This document shows positions 35,119-42,691 of a stretch of DNA of 64,000 bases, piece after piece (position 1 is the first letter of the stretch; the number at the start of each line of letters is the position of its first letter). The translations under genes and the position numbers were made by a program. Origin of the DNA: Enterobacter asburiae (lineage in GTDB: Bacteria > Pseudomonadota > Gammaproteobacteria > Enterobacterales > Enterobacteriaceae); assembly GCF_008080435.1 (NCBI RefSeq), contig NZ_VRKN01000009.1, positions 62,001 through 126,000 of the forward strand, read 5' to 3'. The notes beneath the pieces were generated by a model, which searched no databases, was not told where the DNA came from, and was given only the letters and a program-made list of their open reading frames with translations.

Positions 35119-36189
35119 ATGCAAAAAGACGCGCTGAACAACGTACATATCACTGACGAACAGGTTTTAATCACTCCGGATCAACTGAAAGCGGAATTTC
35201 CGCTGAGCGTCGCGCAGGAGGCTCAGATCGAGCACTCGCGCCAGACCATTTCTGACATTATCGCCGGCCGCGATCCGCGCCTGCTGGTGGTATGCGGTCC
35301 TTGCTCCATTCACGATCCTGAAACCGCCATTGAGTATGCTCGTCGATTTAAAGCATTAGCGGAGGAGGTCAGCGATAGCCTCTATCTGGTGATGCGCGTC
35401 TATTTTGAGAAGCCACGTACTACCGTCGGCTGGAAAGGGTTGATTAACGATCCGCACATGGATGGCTCGTTTGATGTGGAAGCAGGCCTGAAGATTGCGC
35501 GTCGCCTGCTGGTCGAGTTGGTCAGCATGGGGCTGCCGCTGGCAACCGAAGCGCTGGATCCGAACAGCCCGCAGTACCTGGGCGATCTGTTCAGCTGGTC
35601 CGCGATTGGTGCGCGTACCACGGAATCGCAAACCCACCGCGAGATGGCGTCGGGTCTGTCGATGCCGGTTGGCTTTAAAAACGGTACCGATGGCAGCCTG
35701 GCGACGGCGATCAACGCCATGCGCGCTGCCGCCATGCCGCACCGTTTCGTCGGTATCAATCAGGCAGGCCAGGTATGTCTCCTGCAAACGCAGGGCAACC
35801 CGGACGGCCATGTGATCCTGCGCGGCGGGAAAGCACCTAACTACAGCCCGGCGGACGTGGCGCAGTGTGAAAAAGAGATGGAGCAGGCGGGACTGCGCCC
35901 GGCACTGATGGTAGATTGCAGTCATGGTAATTCGAATAAAGATTACCGTCGCCAGCCTGCGGTTGCGGAGTCCGTGGTCGCACAGATCAAAGATGGCAAC
36001 CGTTCGATTATCGGTTTGATGATTGAGAGCAATATTCATGAAGGCAATCAATCATCTGAACAACCGCGCAGTGCAATGAAGCACGGCGTCTCCGTGACGG
36101 ATGCCTGCATCAACTGGGAGACGACCGATGCGCTGCTGCGTGAGATCCACAAAGATTTGAACGGCCAGCTGGCGACGCGTCTGGCTTAA
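35119..36189 (+). CDS. aroF: Tyr-sensitive DAHP synthase
   Basis: 356 residues from the ATG at 35119, the E. coli length. [58 protein letters not shown] and [13 protein letters not shown] are the active-site motifs binding PEP, erythrose-4-phosphate and metal. It catalyses the first step of the shikimate pathway and is inhibited by tyrosine. Operon with tyrA, 10 bases downstream; repressed by TyrR through the boxes above. Confidence 0.98.
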   Translation: MQKDALNNVHITDEQVLITPDQLKAEFPLSVAQEAQIEHSRQTISDIIAGRDPRLLVVCGPCSIHDPETAIEYARRFKALAEEVSDSLYLVMRVYFEKPRTTVGWKGLINDPHMDGSFDVEAGLKIARRLLVELVSMGLPLATEALDPNSPQYLGDLFSWSAIGARTTESQTHREMASGLSMPVGFKNGTDGSLATAINAMRAAAMPHRFVGINQAGQVCLLQTQGNPDGHVILRGGKAPNYSPADVAQCEKEMEQAGLRPALMVDCSHGNSNKDYRRQPAVAESVVAQIKDGNRSIIGLMIESNIHEGNQSSEQPRSAMKHGVSVTDACINWETTDALLREIHKDLNGQLATRLA

Positions 36190-36199
36190 GAGGTTAGTT

Positions 36200-37321
36200 A
36201 TGGTTGCTGAATTGACCGCACTGCGCGATCAAATTGATGAAGTGGATAAGGCGCTGCTGGATCTGCTGGCGCGCCGCATGGCGCTGGTTGCCGAAGTGGG
36301 TGAGGTGAAAAGCAAATACGGCCTGCCGATTTACGTCCCGGAGCGCGAAGCCTCAATGCTGGCCTCCCGTCGTAAAGAGGCGCAGGCGCTGGGCGTTTCA
36401 CCGGATTTGATTGAAGATGTTCTGCGTCGCGTGATGCGGGAATCCTATTCCAGCGAAAACGACAAGGGCTTCAAAACCCTTTGTCCGTCGTTGCGTCCGG
36501 TGGTGATTGTCGGTGGTGCAGGACAGATGGGGCGTCTGTTTGAAAAAATGCTGACGCTGTCTGGCTATCAGGTGCGCATTCTGGAAAAAGAGGGCTGGGC
36601 GCATGCTCCGGAACTCATGAAAGATGCCGGGATGGTTATCGTCAGCGTGCCGATCCACGTGACGGAGCAGATCATCGGAAAGCTTCCTCCTTTACCGAAA
36701 GATTGTATCCTGGTGGATCTGGCCTCCGTCAAAAATGGTCCGCTGCAGGCAATGCTGGCAGCACATACGGGCCCGGTGCTGGGTCTGCACCCGATGTTTG
36801 GCCCGGACAGCGGCAGCCTGGCTAAGCAGGTGGTGGTTTACTGCGACGGTCGCCAGCCGGAAGCCTATCAGTGGTTCCTGGAACAGATTCAGGTCTGGGG
36901 CGCGCGGCTGCACCGTATCAGCGCGGTCGAGCACGATCAGAACATGGCGTTCATTCAGGCGCTGCGCCACTTTGCGACGTTTGCCTACGGTCTGCATCTG
37001 GCGGAAGAGAACGTGCAGCTTGAACAGCTGCTGGCACTCTCTTCACCTATTTATCGTCTGGAGCTGGCGATGGTCGGGCGACTGTTTGCTCAGGATCCGC
37101 AGCTTTACGCGGACATTATTATGTCCTCCGAGAACAACCTGGCGCTCATCAAGCGTTACTATCAGCGCTTTGGTGAAGCCATTACGCTGCTGGAGCACGG
37201 AGACAAGCAGGCGTTTATCGACAGCTTCCGCAAGGTCGAGCACTGGTTTGGCGATTACGCGCAGCGTTTCCAGAGCGAGAGCCGGACGCTGTTGCGCCAG
37301 GCAAATGACAGTCGCCAGTAA
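36200..37321 (+). CDS. tyrA: Chorismate mutase / prephenate dehydrogenase
   Basis: 373 residues, the E. coli length. N-terminal mutase (residues 1-90: [20 protein letters not shown]) is fused to an NAD-dependent dehydrogenase ([36 protein letters not shown]). It makes 4-hydroxyphenylpyruvate for tyrosine. Co-transcribed with aroF and terminated at 37341. Confidence 0.98.
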   Translation: MVAELTALRDQIDEVDKALLDLLARRMALVAEVGEVKSKYGLPIYVPEREASMLASRRKEAQALGVSPDLIEDVLRRVMRESYSSENDKGFKTLCPSLRPVVIVGGAGQMGRLFEKMLTLSGYQVRILEKEGWAHAPELMKDAGMVIVSVPIHVTEQIIGKLPPLPKDCILVDLASVKNGPLQAMLAAHTGPVLGLHPMFGPDSGSLAKQVVVYCDGRQPEAYQWFLEQIQVWGARLHRISAVEHDQNMAFIQALRHFATFAYGLHLAEENVQLEQLLALSSPIYRLELAMVGRLFAQDPQLYADIIMSSENNLALIKRYYQRFGEAITLLEHGDKQAFIDSFRKVEHWFGDYAQRFQSESRTLLRQANDSRQ

Positions 37322-37340
37322 TGCGATGATGTATATACTG

Positions 37341-37365
37341 AAAGCCAGCAATGCTGGCTTTTTTT
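37341..37365 (+). terminator. Terminator after tyrA
   Basis: AAAGCCAGC - AAT - GCTGGCTTT followed by T-rich sequence. It separates the aroF-tyrA operon from the next gene, whose start is 17 bases on. Confidence 0.9.
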
Positions 37366-37381
37366 ATTTTGGGGAACTGTC

Positions 37382-38254
37382 ATGGCCGAACCGCAGCTGC
37401 TGTTGAATTACACCGGGCATCTGCCTGAATGCCCGACATGGAGTGCAGAAGAGCATGCGCTCTACTGGGCCGATATTCTGGAAGGGGAGATCCACCGCTA
37501 CCATCTGCCAACGGCAGAACACACCGTGCTCTCTTTTCATGAGGAGGTGGGCTGTTTCGCGCTGCGCGAGCGCGGCGGATTTATCGTCGCCATGCGTAAT
37601 GGTATCTGGCTTACCGATAAGCATGGCCTCCTGCAGCGCAAGGTGTGCGATAACCCCTCTAACCCGCAGCTTGCACGTTTTAATGATGGCGGCACCGATT
37701 CTCTGGGGCGGTTCTACGCGGGCACGTTTTGGGGGCCGGGAGATTACAACGGTGCCCTGCTGATGCGCATCGACAACACCCTGGAGCCGAGAGTGATCCA
37801 GTGTGATATTCACGGGCACAATGGTTTAGCGTTTAGTCCGGATAAGCAGTGGATGTTTACCTCAGACACGCCAAACGGCGTTATTTACCGTACGCCGCTT
37901 GATGAACAGGGCGAACCCGGCAGGCGTGAGGTCTTTCGTCAGTTTAAAGAGGGCGAAGGGATACCGGACGGCGCGGCGATGGATGTGGAAGGCTGCTACT
38001 GGAGCGCGCTGTTTGACGGCTGGCGTATTGCGCGTTTTTCTCCGCAAGGAGAGCAACTGGAAGAATACCGCATGCCGGTACGTTGTCCGACGATGGTCTG
38101 TTTTGGCGGCGATGACATGAAAACGCTGTTTATTACCACCACGCGGGAAAATATGGATGCGGAGGAGGTGGCGAAGTATCCCCTCTCCGGCGCCATCTTC
38201 ACCCTGCCGGTGAGCGTGGCAGGGATGAAGAAAAGCCGCTTTATCGAACGTTAG
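37382..38254 (+). CDS. SMP-30/gluconolactonase/LRE-family protein
   Basis: 290 residues with the six-bladed propeller motifs of the family: [20 protein letters not shown] (metal-ligand Glu), [39 protein letters not shown] and [20 protein letters not shown] (Asp ligand). Such enzymes open sugar lactones with a divalent metal. No sugar gene is nearby, so the substrate is unknown. It stands between tyrA and pheA, which are adjacent in E. coli K-12. The stop overlaps the pheA stop by four bases on the opposite strand. Confidence 0.9.
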   Translation: MAEPQLLLNYTGHLPECPTWSAEEHALYWADILEGEIHRYHLPTAEHTVLSFHEEVGCFALRERGGFIVAMRNGIWLTDKHGLLQRKVCDNPSNPQLARFNDGGTDSLGRFYAGTFWGPGDYNGALLMRIDNTLEPRVIQCDIHGHNGLAFSPDKQWMFTSDTPNGVIYRTPLDEQGEPGRREVFRQFKEGEGIPDGAAMDVEGCYWSALFDGWRIARFSPQGEQLEEYRMPVRCPTMVCFGGDDMKTLFITTTRENMDAEEVAKYPLSGAIFTLPVSVAGMKKSRFIER

Positions 38255-39411
38255 ATCGGATCGACCGGGACGACGTTTTCGCTTGGATAGCAGCCCAGTA
38301 CTTTCATGGAACGCGTGATCTCGCCCAGTTCACGCAGGGCTTTCTGCATGGAAGCAGACTCGAGGTTGGCCTGGATATCGAGGTAGAACATCTCTTCCCA
38401 CGGGTTACCGTGGATTGGGCGTGATTCCAGCCTGGTCATGATCAGGTTGTGGTTACGCAGCACCAGCAGGGCTTCAACCAGCGCGCCAGCCTGTTGGCCG
38501 GTGGCCATCAGCAGCGTGGTTTTGGCTGGCACCTGGTCTGACACATTGATTGCCTTGCGGGCCAGCACCACGAAGCGGGTGATATTTTGCGTCTGGTTCG
38601 CCAGGTTGCGTTCCAGCACCTGTAAACCATACAGCGCGCCGCCCGCTTCGCTGCCGAGTGCAGCGACGGTTGAGGAGTTAGCCTGCGCCACTTTTTCCAT
38701 CGCCGCCGAGGTGCTTTCGGTGTACTCAATTTTCCAGTTCGGATAGCGGTTCAGGAACTGGCTGCACTGCTGGAACGGCTGCGGATGACTGTAGACCGTT
38801 TCGATCGTGCTCAGGTCGGTTGAGCCGGAGACCAGCACGCAGTGATCGATAGGGATCGTCAGTTCGCCAACCAGCGATAGGCTGGTATGCTGCAGCAAAT
38901 CGTAGACGTCGTTGATGGCGCCGGAACTGGTGTTCTCAATAGGCACGACGGCGTAATCCGCCTGGCCGGTCTCAACCTGATTAAAAATGTCGGCAAACTT
39001 CGCACAGCCGCTCTCGATAAATTCTTCGAAATGGCGTGCGGCATACTGACGTGCGGCCAGGTGAGAATAAGAGCCCTTCGGACCGAGGAAGGCGATACGC
39101 GCAGAGTGCGGATTGGTTTTGTTCAGATGCTGCTGGAGTAATGCTTGCTGGGTGAGAACGGAATCTTCGATGATAAGCTGGAACAACCGGGTGATGTAGT
39201 GGGCATCAAGATGATGCGCTTTCCCGAGCTGGATCAGACGCTCCAGCAGATCGCGCTCGCGGTCGATATCACGTACCGGGCGATGGGAATCCAGCTTGGC
39301 TTTGCCCACTTCAACGGCAAGGGCGCGGCGTTCGGCCAGCAGCGCCAGTAATTTCTCGTCCAGCGCGCTGATTTTTACGCGCAGATCCAGTAACGGGTTT
39401 TCCGGTGTCAT
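38251..39411 (-). CDS. pheA: Chorismate mutase / prephenate dehydratase
   Basis: 386 residues, the E. coli length. Mutase domain at 1-90 ([20 protein letters not shown]), dehydratase at about 105-285 ([40 protein letters not shown]), then an ACT domain with the Phe-binding ESRP in [20 protein letters not shown]. It makes phenylpyruvate and is feedback-inhibited by phenylalanine. Expression is controlled by the pheL attenuator upstream. Confidence 0.98.
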   Translation of the reverse strand: MTPENPLLDLRVKISALDEKLLALLAERRALAVEVGKAKLDSHRPVRDIDRERDLLERLIQLGKAHHLDAHYITRLFQLIIEDSVLTQQALLQQHLNKTNPHSARIAFLGPKGSYSHLAARQYAARHFEEFIESGCAKFADIFNQVETGQADYAVVPIENTSSGAINDVYDLLQHTSLSLVGELTIPIDHCVLVSGSTDLSTIETVYSHPQPFQQCSQFLNRYPNWKIEYTESTSAAMEKVAQANSSTVAALGSEAGGALYGLQVLERNLANQTQNITRFVVLARKAINVSDQVPAKTTLLMATGQQAGALVEALLVLRNHNLIMTRLESRPIHGNPWEEMFYLDIQANLESASMQKALRELGEITRSMKVLGCYPSENVVPVDPI

Positions 39412-39443
39412 AGTGTTGCCTGTCTCATTTTATCGTTATCAAT

Positions 39444-39470
39444 AAAAAAGGCCCCCCGGTGTGGGAGGCC
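39444..39470 (-). terminator. pheA attenuator
   Basis: On the minus strand GGCCTCCC - ACACC - GGGGGGCC is followed by T6. It stands between the pheL leader peptide and pheA, as in the classical phenylalanine attenuator. Confidence 0.92.
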
Positions 39471-39518
39471 TTGTTGTTCGTCTTCGCATTCTTTATCACA
39501 CGACGAAACGCCTCCCAG

Positions 39519-39566
39519 TCAGGGGAAGGTAAAAAAGAATGCGAAGAAGAACGGCGTGAGTTTCAT
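39519..39566 (-). CDS. pheL: pheA leader peptide
   Basis: 15 residues: MKLTPFFFAFFFTFP, with seven Phe. It is identical to the E. coli leader as known. When charged tRNA-Phe is scarce the ribosome stalls in the Phe run and the terminator at 39444 does not form, so pheA is transcribed. Confidence 0.98.
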   Translation of the reverse strand: MKLTPFFFAFFFTFP

Positions 39567-39592
39567 AAAGTCATCCTGTGATTGATACCGTT

Positions 39593-39622
39593 AAAGTACC
39601 CGTACTGTTTTCACCCTGTCAA
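39593..39622 (-). promoter_or_regulatory. pheL-pheA promoter
   Basis: On the minus strand TTGACA (39622-39617) and TACTTT (39598-39593) are 18 bases apart. The leader peptide starts 27 bases downstream of the -10. Confidence 0.8.
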
Positions 39623-39630
39623 TAAAAAAC

Positions 39631-39654
39631 AAAAAACGCGCCCGAAGGTGCGTT
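39631..39654 (-). terminator. Terminator upstream of pheL (probably the raiA terminator)
   Basis: On the minus strand ACGCACC - TTCG - GGCGCGT is followed by six T. In E. coli raiA lies just upstream of pheL on the same strand. Here raiA is replaced in this position by a prophage, and this hairpin seems to be the part of the host intergenic region that remained. Confidence 0.7.
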
Positions 39655-39669
39655 AAAAGGGGCTGTCAG

Positions 39670-39712
39670 ATAAGGCGCTCAACGTAGGATCAATACGTTA
39701 CGAGCGCCTTAT
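39670..39712. repeat. Inverted repeat with 7-bp centre, candidate att core of prophage B
   Basis: ATAAGGCGCTC-AACGTA, centre GGATCAA, TACGTT-AC-GAGCGCCTTAT: 17 matching bases per arm with a two-base bulge. It lies between the host terminator and the integrase 3' end. Inverted core sites around a 7-base overlap are what a P2-type integrase needs. No T-run follows on either side, so an intrinsic terminator is unlikely. Confidence 0.5.
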
Positions 39713-39715
39713 TGT

Positions 39716-39740
39716 GCCTAATACACCCTAAAATGACCTA
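39716..39740. promoter_or_regulatory. Three CCTA motifs at 10-bp spacing, att side (candidate Cox sites)
   Basis: GCCTA, CCCTA and ACCTA start at 39716, 39726 and 39736. The same triplet with the same spacing occurs at 41157-41181 next to the early promoter, and the flanking 23 bases agree at 18 positions. They overlap the integrase stop codon. A protein bound on one face of the helix at both places fits Cox, which acts in excision and in promoter control. Confidence 0.5.
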
Positions 39741-40736
39741 GTCGGTGGACATTATGTGGACGCGCCCACGCATAGGGTTAAAGCGTATGGCATCGGTCAA
39801 ATAGTCGGGTGCAAAGTGCGCATACACCATTGTTTGTTCAATTTTCGTATGCCCCAAAATCCTTTGCAGCGTGATTATGTTGCCGCCATTAATCATGAAG
39901 TGGGTCGCAAAAGTGTGGCGGAAAACATGAACTGCCTGACCTTTTGGGAGGTCAGGTTTAATTTTGCGCAATACCTTGCGTACGCGATCATAACTTGTAT
40001 CGAACAGCCTCCCGGATTTTCTCGTCAGAATGTAATCGGCAACTTCCTGAGATATCGGAACGGTGCGGGCTGGTCCGGTTTTTGTCTTCACAAAATTAAC
40101 CCTGTTCTTGATCACATTCCTGCCATCCAGCTTGCTGGCCTCCCCCCACCTTGCCCCTGTGTTGAGGCTAAGAACGACAACACGGCGATCATCATCCGTG
40201 AGTTCACTGGAACTCAGAAGCACTTGTGTTTCCTCTTCTGACAGAAAGGCCATTTCTGTATTTTCCAGCCGTAACTTGCGTACGTTATGGAAGGGGTTAT
40301 CGTGATGGAACTCTTCCATATCAATCAGGAGTGTAAACATGCTGGATATAACGCAGAAATCTCGGTTAACCGTTCCTGCTGATACTCCGCTATGTAACCT
40401 GTCAGCGCGATACTTCATCAAAAAGTTGCGGGTCAGCTCGTACACACGCGGTTCACCCATTTCACGATTGATTTTCTCCAGGCGTTTTCTGTATGAATCG
40501 CCGTAATTGTGGTTCTTCCCGTGGTAGCTCCACCATAACGAAATCAACTCTGAAACAAGTCTTCTGTCCGCAGGTTTGTCCTGCCATTCTTTATCGTGAA
40601 AGTTTGTCAGTACGTACCGCTCGTACGCCTGCGCTTCGGCCTTCCTGTCAAATTTGCGTCGGATCCTTCTTCCTGAGGTTCCGCGCGGTCTAACGTCCAC
40701 TTCAAAACGACCATCATCAAGCTTCTTAATCGACAT
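39738..40736 (-). CDS. int: P2-family tyrosine integrase
   Basis: 332 residues from the ATG at 40736, behind GGAGGG. N-terminal arm-binding region and SAM-like core domain (RLVSELISLWWSYHGKNHNY), then the catalytic domain with R196 (NTGARWGEASKL), H270 and R273 (HVFRHTFATHF), H296 (LGHTK) and Y305 (VYAHFAP). It integrates and, with Cox, excises the phage. An upstream ATG at 40763 is less favoured. Leftward, next to the candidate att core, as in P2. Confidence 0.95.
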   Translation of the reverse strand: MSIKKLDDGRFEVDVRPRGTSGRRIRRKFDRKAEAQAYERYVLTNFHDKEWQDKPADRRLVSELISLWWSYHGKNHNYGDSYRKRLEKINREMGEPRVYELTRNFLMKYRADRLHSGVSAGTVNRDFCVISSMFTLLIDMEEFHHDNPFHNVRKLRLENTEMAFLSEEETQVLLSSSELTDDDRRVVVLSLNTGARWGEASKLDGRNVIKNRVNFVKTKTGPARTVPISQEVADYILTRKSGRLFDTSYDRVRKVLRKIKPDLPKGQAVHVFRHTFATHFMINGGNIITLQRILGHTKIEQTMVYAHFAPDYLTDAIRFNPMRGRVHIMSTD

Positions 40737-40802
40737 AGCGAAGCCCTCCGATGTATGAATCATTATGTAAATTTTGCGCTAACGCATAGAAAAAACAGAT
40801 GT

Positions 40803-41102
40803 TTAACCAGTTTTCTGGACGGAGCGGGGTGATGTTGTGTTGTCGTGCCCATCAGGGGAGAGAGACGGGGATACCTGCCCCGCGATTGGTGCAGTTTTAT
40901 CTGTCATTAACCAGAGTGTGTATTTTTCAAACATTGGTACCTCAATAACACTTTCTAAAACTTCTGCTCGTGCTGGCTGATGGCCAGTTTCATATTTTTT
41001 AATCGTCCCGAGGGCAACACCAGTAAGCTCTGCAAAAGCTTTCTGAGTCAGCCCCTCTGCTTTCCTAATCGTCCGGAGTTTATCCGCATAATTTCTTGAC
41101 AT
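40803..41102 (-). CDS. C-type immunity repressor (XRE family)
   Basis: 99 residues, the size of P2 C. Helix-turn-helix at about 8-45 (KLRTIRKAEGLTQKAFAELT, GVALGTIKKYETG). The C-terminus is Ser/Pro-rich and lacks a LexA-type protease domain, so SOS induction must work otherwise if at all. It is divergent from cox with the operator region between. It keeps the early promoter off in the lysogen. Confidence 0.9.
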   Translation of the reverse strand: MSRNYADKLRTIRKAEGLTQKAFAELTGVALGTIKKYETGHQPARAEVLESVIEVPMFEKYTLWLMTDKTAPIAGQVSPSLSPDGHDNTTSPRSVQKTG

Positions 41103-41144
41103 GGTTCTTGTGTCGCAACTATGATTGGTTCTTGAGAAAGAACC
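41102..41144. promoter_or_regulatory. Operator region of the C repressor
   Basis: TGGTTCTTG occurs at 41102 and 41126 (24 bases apart), and the second copy is also half of a palindrome GGTTCTT-GAGA-AAGAACC at 41127-41144. It lies between the divergent C and cox genes. Direct repeats about two turns apart are also the pattern of P2 C operators. Confidence 0.65.
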
Positions 41145-41156
41145 TTGAAATGAAAA

Positions 41157-41181
41157 CCCTAGTACGCCCTAAAGCGCCCTA
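41157..41181. promoter_or_regulatory. Three CCCTA motifs at 10-bp spacing, early promoter side (candidate Cox sites)
   Basis: CCCTA at 41157, 41167 and 41177, exactly one helical turn apart, between the operators and the cox start. The same array stands at the att side (39716-39740). The cox ribosome site GGAGG is downstream at about 41197. Confidence 0.5.
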
Positions 41182-41210
41182 GGAACCCAAACTAACGGAG
41201 GATACCACAG

Positions 41211-41492
41211 ATGAAGGAGCCAGCAGAAAACGCGCTTTCAGACCTGGTAACGCCAGAGCTTTTTGCTGCTTATATAGGCAAAACACCTGCAGCAATTCGC
41301 AAAATGGCCATGGCTGGTAAATTGCCAGTGATACGCATGAAAGACCCTCTGAACCCATCAAAAAAAGGTGGGGAAATTTATATTCATCGGGGGGAATGGG
41401 ATGCATATGCAGCGCATTTAGCTCAGATTGCCCCACCTGAATGGCATGACTGGAAGAATCGTTTATTCACGGCCGATAAAAGTGCTCGTTAG
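41211..41492 (+). CDS. cox: Cox-like excisionase / early regulator
   Basis: 93 residues with a winged-helix pattern: LVTPELFAAYIGKTPAAIRK, MAMAGKLPVIRMKDP and the wing GGEIYIHRGEWDAYAAH. This is the Cox family of P2/HP1, which directs excision and represses the lysogenic promoter. First gene of the early rightward operon, directly after the operator region. Confidence 0.9.
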   Translation: MKEPAENALSDLVTPELFAAYIGKTPAAIRKMAMAGKLPVIRMKDPLNPSKKGGEIYIHRGEWDAYAAHLAQIAPPEWHDWKNRLFTADKSAR

Positions 41493-41518
41493 TAAAATAA
41501 ATATGATTGGGTCTTATC

Positions 41519-41854
41519 ATGAAAACTAAATACGCCACTCTCATTCGTAGTTTGCTGCAAAATTATCATGCTCAGGCAAAAGCCATAGATAAAGAAACGT
41601 TCTCTGTCCACAGCGACGGATTACAGTTAATGGAATTGAATATTCAACTGGCGAAATGCCTTGAGGGAATAACATCTACTGCTCGTTTTAATAATGATAG
41701 TGATGATTTTGAAGAACTTCACAAAATCACACTTATGGTGTTTGGTGGGAATATACCAACTGAAAATAATATTTCCGGGCTTATGTCGCTGGCGACTTCC
41801 GCATTGAAAAGTAATAACTCGCATCTTAAACCTGTGGCAGCCACCCCACGTTAA
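41519..41854 (+). CDS. Unknown early phage protein
   Basis: 111 residues from the ATG at 41519; a TTG at 41507 is in frame but has no ribosome site. It is helical (LIRSLLQNYHAQAKAIDKET, LQLMELNIQLAKCLEGITS) and soluble. It stands where HP1-like phages carry small early genes such as cII-type regulators, but no DNA-binding motif is apparent. No family recognised. Confidence 0.7.
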   Translation: MKTKYATLIRSLLQNYHAQAKAIDKETFSVHSDGLQLMELNIQLAKCLEGITSTARFNNDSDDFEELHKITLMVFGGNIPTENNISGLMSLATSALKSNNSHLKPVAATPR

Positions 41855-41863
41855 GGAACCGAT

Positions 41864-42433
41864 ATGAAACATTTAATGATTGACCTTGAAACTATGGATA
41901 ATAAACCAACTGCGGCTATTACCTCTATTGGTGCTGTCTTTTTCAATCCGGAAACTGGGGAAATGGGCGAGCAGTTTTACCAGCGCGTAAGTCTGGACAG
42001 TTGCGTAGAGCATGGCCTGACCATGGGGGCTAGTACGGTGCGTTGGTGGATGCGTCAGGACGAAGCGGCGCGCAACGAAATTCTGAATGAAGATTGCCTG
42101 GATTTATCGTTGTCATTAGCGAATCTCGAAGCATTTGTGACGGAGCACTCCGACCCGTCTAAAGTGCAGGTGTGGGGCAATGGCGCAGCGTTCGACAATG
42201 TTATCCTCCGCAATGCGGCAGAAAAATGCGGATTTAGTGAACCATTGTGGTTCTTCTGGAATGACAGGGATGTCAGAACAATTGTGGAGCTGTCCAAAAA
42301 TCTTGGGCTGAACGTCCATAACATTATCCAGTTTCAGGGTGTAAAACATCACGCCTTATATGATGCCATTCATCAGGCTAAAATTGTTTCTTACGTCTGG
42401 ATGTATCTCGTAAAAATAGCCAGTGTGAAATAA
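41864..42433 (+). CDS. DnaQ-like 3'-5' exonuclease (Rv2179c-type)
   Basis: 189 residues. Exo I MIDLETMDNKPTAAITSIGA supplies Asp and Glu; Exo II is in VWGNGAAFDNVILRNAAEKC; the last motif HHALYDAIHQAKIV fits the DEDDh type. It belongs with the phage exodeoxyribonuclease-like proteins found in early operons. It may act in DNA processing or host RNA degradation. Confidence 0.85.
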   Translation: MKHLMIDLETMDNKPTAAITSIGAVFFNPETGEMGEQFYQRVSLDSCVEHGLTMGASTVRWWMRQDEAARNEILNEDCLDLSLSLANLEAFVTEHSDPSKVQVWGNGAAFDNVILRNAAEKCGFSEPLWFFWNDRDVRTIVELSKNLGLNVHNIIQFQGVKHHALYDAIHQAKIVSYVWMYLVKIASVK

Positions 42434-42435
42434 CG

Positions 42436-42654
42436 ATGATTACAGTGACCTCTCATGCAAGTGAAAGTGTCATTAACAAGGCATTTTCAGTGCTGTCAGA
42501 ATATTACAATGGCAAAAAGGTATATCAGGTCATAAAACCGCATCATTATTTTTCTGTGCATGTCTCTTATCGCTGGCGATTGCTGAGCAAAGATAAGGGG
42601 CGGCACTGGGAGTTAATGACGCATGAACGATATAACAAACAATACCGAATATAG
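42436..42654 (+). CDS. Small ParE-toxin-like protein
   Basis: 72 residues. VYQVIKPHHYFSVHVSYRWR, LLSKDKGRHWELMTHERYNK resembles the ParE-family-toxin-like proteins of P2-type phages. It starts two bases after the exonuclease gene. No antitoxin gene is adjacent, so a role as a host-inhibiting early protein is more likely than a stable toxin pair. Moderately sure of the family, not of the function. Confidence 0.65.
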   Translation: MITVTSHASESVINKAFSVLSEYYNGKKVYQVIKPHHYFSVHVSYRWRLLSKDKGRHWELMTHERYNKQYRI

Positions 42655-42691
42655 TTTTTGCCTTTAACACCTTTTTATATCTGGATTAATT

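Noticed and set aside
35356..36051. 231-residue minus-strand frame over aroF
   Set aside because: Shadow frame with no homology visible; aroF is intact and certain.
39670..39712. Intrinsic terminator of the integrase gene
   Set aside because: The stem is long enough but neither strand has a T-run after it; an att-related or protein-binding role is more consistent.
41179..41436. Minus-strand 85-residue frame over cox
   Set aside because: Shadow of the Cox gene; start would lie within the coding part and no motif is present.
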